Shown: positions 48,973 through 51,646 of the stretch, piece after piece | Numbering within the stretch: position 1 is the first letter of the stretch | How the letters are laid out: each line of letters starts with the position of its first letter | Origin: JAAYQA01 sp964510345 | GTDB taxonomy: Bacteria; Bacillota; Clostridia; Tissierellales; Peptoniphilaceae | NCBI GenBank assembly: GCA_964510345.1 | Contig: CAZEBB010000011.1 | Span: forward strand, 1-51,646 | Length of the DNA stretch: 51,646 bases | Direction: 5' to 3' | The notes under the pieces: model-generated | Database searches by the model: none | Told to the model about the DNA's origin: nothing | Seen by the model: only the letters and a program-made list of their open reading frames with translations | Position numbers and translations under genes: made by a program

Positions 48973-50115
48973 ATGCAATACCGTGCGTTCAAAGATAAGC
49001 AGCTCTCGGCGCTGGGATACGGAGCCATGCGCTTTCCCACGATCGGCGAAGGCGAAAACCAGCGCATTGACGAGGAAGCCAGTGCTCGTATCGTGACAAA
49101 GGCATACTGCTCCGGCATCAACTATTTCGATACGGCGTATAACTATCACAACGAAACGTCAGAGATCGTGCTGGGACGCATCCTCTCCGCATTCCCTCGC
49201 GAGAGCTTCTATCTGGCGGACAAATACCCGGGTCATATCGTGCCGACGAGCAGCGACCCGCATGAAATATTTGAAGAACAGCTCAGACGCTGCGGCGTGG
49301 ATTATTTTGACTTTTATCTGCTGCACAATGTCAACGACCAATCGATCCACATCTACATGGACGAGACGCTCGGGATCGTCGATTACTTACTGAAAGAAAA
49401 GGCGAAAGGGCGCATCCGACACTTCGGCTTCTCCTGCCATGCGAGGCCGGAGGAGCTGGAGCGATTTTTGAAGCGTTACGGCCAATTCATGGAGTTTGGG
49501 CAGCTGCAACTCAACTATCTCGACTGGACCCTCCAAGACGCAAAGGCGAAATACGAACTCCTCGGCGCATACGGCATCCCCGTCTGGGTGATGGAGCCGA
49601 CCCGAGGCGGTGCGCTCACATCGTTCTCTGAGGAAGACGAAGCCAAACTGAAAGCTCTCCGCCCTGAGGTGAGCATCGCTTCCTGGGCCTTTCGTTGGCT
49701 ACAGAGTTTACCTGATGTCACCGTCGTATTATCCGGCATGACGACGGAAGAGGCACTGGTCGATAATTTGAAGACCTTCCAAACGCATAGGCCGCTGAAT
49801 GACAGCGAGCAAGCGCTCTTACAGAAAATCGCCGAAGGCTTAGTGGACCGAGTTCCCTGCACCTCCTGCCGCTACTGCACAAGTGAGTGCCCGATGCATT
49901 TGGAGATCCCGAGTCTTCTGAATCACTACAACGACTTTTGCTTCAAACCCGGCGCATTTACTCGTTTCTCCGCCTTAAAGCTGGACGACAAAACAGGCCC
50001 CGCAGCCTGTATTGCTTGCGGCGCCTGTGTGCGCATGTGTCCTCAAGGTATTCAGATCCCCGAAGTATTGGCCGATTTTACCGCGCGCATCGAAGACGCA
50101 CGCGCCGGACGATAA
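48973..50115 (+). CDS. Aldo/keto reductase with C-terminal ferredoxin-type domain (paralogue)
   Basis: A 380-residue paralogue of the protein at 24595-25731. The barrel has LGYGAMRFPTIGEGEN, DTAYNYHNETSEIVLG and LLHNVNDQSIH. The Fe-S part has CTSCRYCTSECPMHLEIP and CIACGACVRMCPQGIQIP. The second cluster pattern, C-x2-C-x2-C-x3-CP, is a classical 4Fe-4S set; the first has a wider last spacing. GAGGTGATG precedes the ATG at 48973. Substrate unknown. The last 64 bases overlap the convergent GTPase gene. Confidence 0.92.
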   Translation: MQYRAFKDKQLSALGYGAMRFPTIGEGENQRIDEEASARIVTKAYCSGINYFDTAYNYHNETSEIVLGRILSAFPRESFYLADKYPGHIVPTSSDPHEIFEEQLRRCGVDYFDFYLLHNVNDQSIHIYMDETLGIVDYLLKEKAKGRIRHFGFSCHARPEELERFLKRYGQFMEFGQLQLNYLDWTLQDAKAKYELLGAYGIPVWVMEPTRGGALTSFSEEDEAKLKALRPEVSIASWAFRWLQSLPDVTVVLSGMTTEEALVDNLKTFQTHRPLNDSEQALLQKIAEGLVDRVPCTSCRYCTSECPMHLEIPSLLNHYNDFCFKPGAFTRFSALKLDDKTGPAACIACGACVRMCPQGIQIPEVLADFTARIEDARAGR

Positions 50116-51014
50116 GTGGAGAGTAATGCTTTGCGAAGGCGGTTTTTATCGAGCTCATTGCCGATAAAGACCGCTTCATTTTCTTCTTGTCCTTCCACTC
50201 CGGAAACGATGTACTGGTGATCCACCACATCAAAACGCAGCATTTCATCGCCCGCTTGCACACAGCCTTTCGCGCGGATCACATCGCCGAAAGCGCCGCG
50301 TACTAAATCCTCCAAAAACAACACAAAGTGGTTTTTTGTACTCGTGCCCGCTTTTTTCAGCGACAGCGTCTCTAAACTCATCTCCGCCGCCTTTTTATCG
50401 GGAGTCCGCGTACCGTCCAGCTGGATCTCCAGCAACGCATCCCACCACTCTTTATCTTTCTTCGAATAATGCTCGCGCTCGATAACCCCATCGGGATTCA
50501 TCTCCAACAAATGCGTGCACACCCTTTCGATCTCCTCGGGATCGCTGCTCTCCGATTTCGATAGCAGTACTCGATGTGCCGCCTCCACCTGATCTCCGTA
50601 AATATCGCCGTATTCTCTGCGGTATCGTTCAAAGCTGTGTATGTCCAAGATGGTGATCGGCGCGAGGATCGAGATTTTCTCGTATTCGATCCGTTGCACA
50701 CTTCGCAGTATATTGGAGAGCATGCCCACTCCGCTGGGTTCGATGATTAAAAACTCCGGGTCCACGGCGTTCGCGATCGTAAGGACCGATGTCGTAAAGT
50801 CTGCATTCACCGAACAGCAGATGCAGCCTTCCGTGAGCTCCCAAATATTCACTTGTTGCGCTTCCAAATCCTGTCCGAGGATCTTGCCGTCGATCCCGAT
50901 CGTACCGAATTCATTTTCCAGAATCGCAAAATCGCGCTGCGTCTGCTTGACGAGTTCTTTGATAAAGGTCGTCTTGCCGGCGCCTAAAAAGCCCGAGATG
51001 ATCAATATTTTCAT
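50052..51014 (-). CDS. CobW/G3E-family GTPase, likely metallochaperone
   Basis: A 320-residue P-loop GTPase. Walker A is SGFLGAGKTT at residues 7-16; LENEFGTIGIDG and the zinc-binding CxCC in TEGCICCS follow; EPSG is the Walker B region. A C-terminal CobW_C-like domain (about 215-300) is present. Family members deliver metals such as zinc, cobalt or iron to client enzymes; no client is adjacent. I chose the ATG at 51014, which follows GGAGG at a normal distance. The stop lies within the convergent aldo/keto reductase gene. Confidence 0.9.
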   Translation of the reverse strand: MKILIISGFLGAGKTTFIKELVKQTQRDFAILENEFGTIGIDGKILGQDLEAQQVNIWELTEGCICCSVNADFTTSVLTIANAVDPEFLIIEPSGVGMLSNILRSVQRIEYEKISILAPITILDIHSFERYRREYGDIYGDQVEAAHRVLLSKSESSDPEEIERVCTHLLEMNPDGVIEREHYSKKDKEWWDALLEIQLDGTRTPDKKAAEMSLETLSLKKAGTSTKNHFVLFLEDLVRGAFGDVIRAKGCVQAGDEMLRFDVVDHQYIVSGVEGQEENEAVFIGNELDKNRLRKALLSTYRPARASSMRAVKSANTSGI

Positions 51015-51036
51015 CGATGCCTCCAAATGAAAGGAC

Positions 51037-51054
51037 GGCGGGCATTTGCCCGCC
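51037..51054 (-). terminator. Hairpin after alcohol dehydrogenase gene
   Basis: GGCGGGC, ATTT-type loop, GCCCGCC. It is very GC-rich, but on minus it is followed only by a weak T stretch (CTTTCATTT), so it may be a partial terminator before the GTPase gene. Confidence 0.6.
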
Positions 51055-51073
51055 CGCCGCTGTTTTTCTACGG

Positions 51074-51646
51074 TTAGTCTTTCAGTTTAACGACCGGTTT
51101 GATGAGATCTTTCGGTTTGTCGCGCATGAGGAACAGCGCTTCTTCTACATGGTCCCAACCATCGAACACGTGAGTGCTCATCGGTGAGAGATCCAGTTTG
51201 CCGACTTTCACGAGTTCCGCCAGTTTTTCCATACGATAGCGTCCGCCCGGTGTCAAGCCACCGGCGATGATTTTATGTCCCATACCGACGCCCCACTCGA
51301 CGCGCGGGATCTCGATCACATCGCCCTTGCCAAGGTAATTGACATTGCCGATCTTTCCGCCCGGTTTTAGCGCTTTGACCGCTTCCGCAAAAGTATCGAC
51401 TCCGCCGCCGGCGATGATGACTTTATCGACACCCTTGCCGTTTGTGCGCGCGAGGACTTGCTCATCGATTGGTCCTTCTTTGTAGGAGATGAATTCCGTT
51501 GCGCCGTAGCCTTTCGCTGCATCGACACAGACTTGTCTCGTACCGACCGCGAGGATGCGCGAGGCACCTCTGAGGTTTGCTCCAGCAACAGCCATCAGTC
51601 CGACAGGGCCGATCCCGATGACAAGTACTGTTTCACCAAACTGCAC
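51074..51646 (-). CDS. Secondary (isopropanol-type) alcohol dehydrogenase, 3' part
   Basis: The C-terminal 190 or so residues of a zinc-dependent medium-chain alcohol dehydrogenase; the 5' part is outside the window. The nucleotide-binding site GIGPVGLMAVAGANLRGA and the stretch ILAVGTRQVCVDAAKGYGATEFI follow the pattern of NADP-dependent alcohol dehydrogenases of Thermoanaerobacter and Clostridium (brockii type). So do the ends KIIAGGLTPGGRYRME and KPKDLIKPVV. The catalytic zinc ligands lie in the missing half. The likely reaction is reversible reduction of ketones to secondary alcohols. Confidence 0.88.
   Translation of the reverse strand: MQFGETVLVIGIGPVGLMAVAGANLRGASRILAVGTRQVCVDAAKGYGATEFISYKEGPIDEQVLARTNGKGVDKVIIAGGGVDTFAEAVKALKPGGKIGNVNYLGKGDVIEIPRVEWGVGMGHKIIAGGLTPGGRYRMEKLAELVKVGKLDLSPMSTHVFDGWDHVEEALFLMRDKPKDLIKPVVKLKD

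Noticed and set aside
1..51646. CRISPR arrays, transposases, phage genes, tRNA or rRNA
   Set aside because: No regularly spaced repeats, transposase motifs or tRNA-like cloverleaf were noticed on reading; small tRNAs could only be excluded fully with a dedicated scan.

Overview
The window looks like a chromosomal segment of a low-to-mid GC Bacillota bacterium, most like Clostridia or a related anaerobic, aerotolerant lineage. The reasons are the split two-subunit glycine decarboxylase, a CWB2-repeat surface protein, strong AGGAGG ribosome sites, frequent GTG and TTG starts, ferredoxin-type aldo/keto reductases, a brockii-type secondary alcohol dehydrogenase at the right edge and a UGA-encoded selenoprotein. 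The species cannot be named from this sequence. No rRNA, tRNA, prophage, transposase or CRISPR array was seen.

Left part (1-16.1 kb). A structured repeat runs off the left edge. An arsenic cassette follows: a redox protein and ArsP-type permease on minus, arsR and arsC on plus. The two halves are read from mirror-image promoters, and the cassette is flanked by two copies of the same palindrome. Next, reading leftward from about 10.15 kb, comes one tightly packed probable operon: LUD protein, cysteine desulfurase, thiI, accB, accC, accD, accA, and perhaps a Rieske oxygenase. It joins sulfur transfer to tRNA with fatty-acid synthesis. A degenerate YprB-like nuclease, a three-gene ABC exporter and a divergent histidine kinase/response regulator pair complete this part.

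Middle (16.1-37.8 kb). Here lie ferritin with a small unknown partner, a ClC chloride/proton antiporter, and the complete glycine cleavage operon gcvT-gcvH-gcvPA-gcvPB-lpd. An Fe-S aldo/keto reductase diverges from it across a shared inverted repeat. Then come a cell-wall-anchored polysaccharide deacetylase, a quinone oxidoreductase, ilvE, and an SPFH membrane protein co-transcribed with a coiled-coil/ribbon-helix-helix protein, with a clear candidate operator. The second copy of the structured repeat, a pirin, a membrane-anchored MutS-like ATPase, a flavin NADH oxidase and RecQ follow.

Right part (37.8-51.6 kb). A branched-chain amino-acid ABC importer (livK-H-M-G-F), ilvA and tex come first. 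With ilvE, these give the cell uptake and turnover of branched-chain amino acids. A cystine/dicarboxylate symporter gene is followed 12 bases later by a 94-residue selenoprotein gene (CxxU motif, in-frame UGA at 48698) that an ordinary gene call would miss. A second Fe-S aldo/keto reductase, a CobW-like GTPase and the 3' part of an alcohol dehydrogenase end the window.

The most interesting items are the symporter-selenoprotein pair, the two-copy branched RNA-like element (about 1-174 and 31252-31355), the arsenic control region with its apparent ATC start, and the SPFH/RHH operon with its operator. No intergenic stretch longer than 300 bases is left once the selenoprotein gene is recognised.
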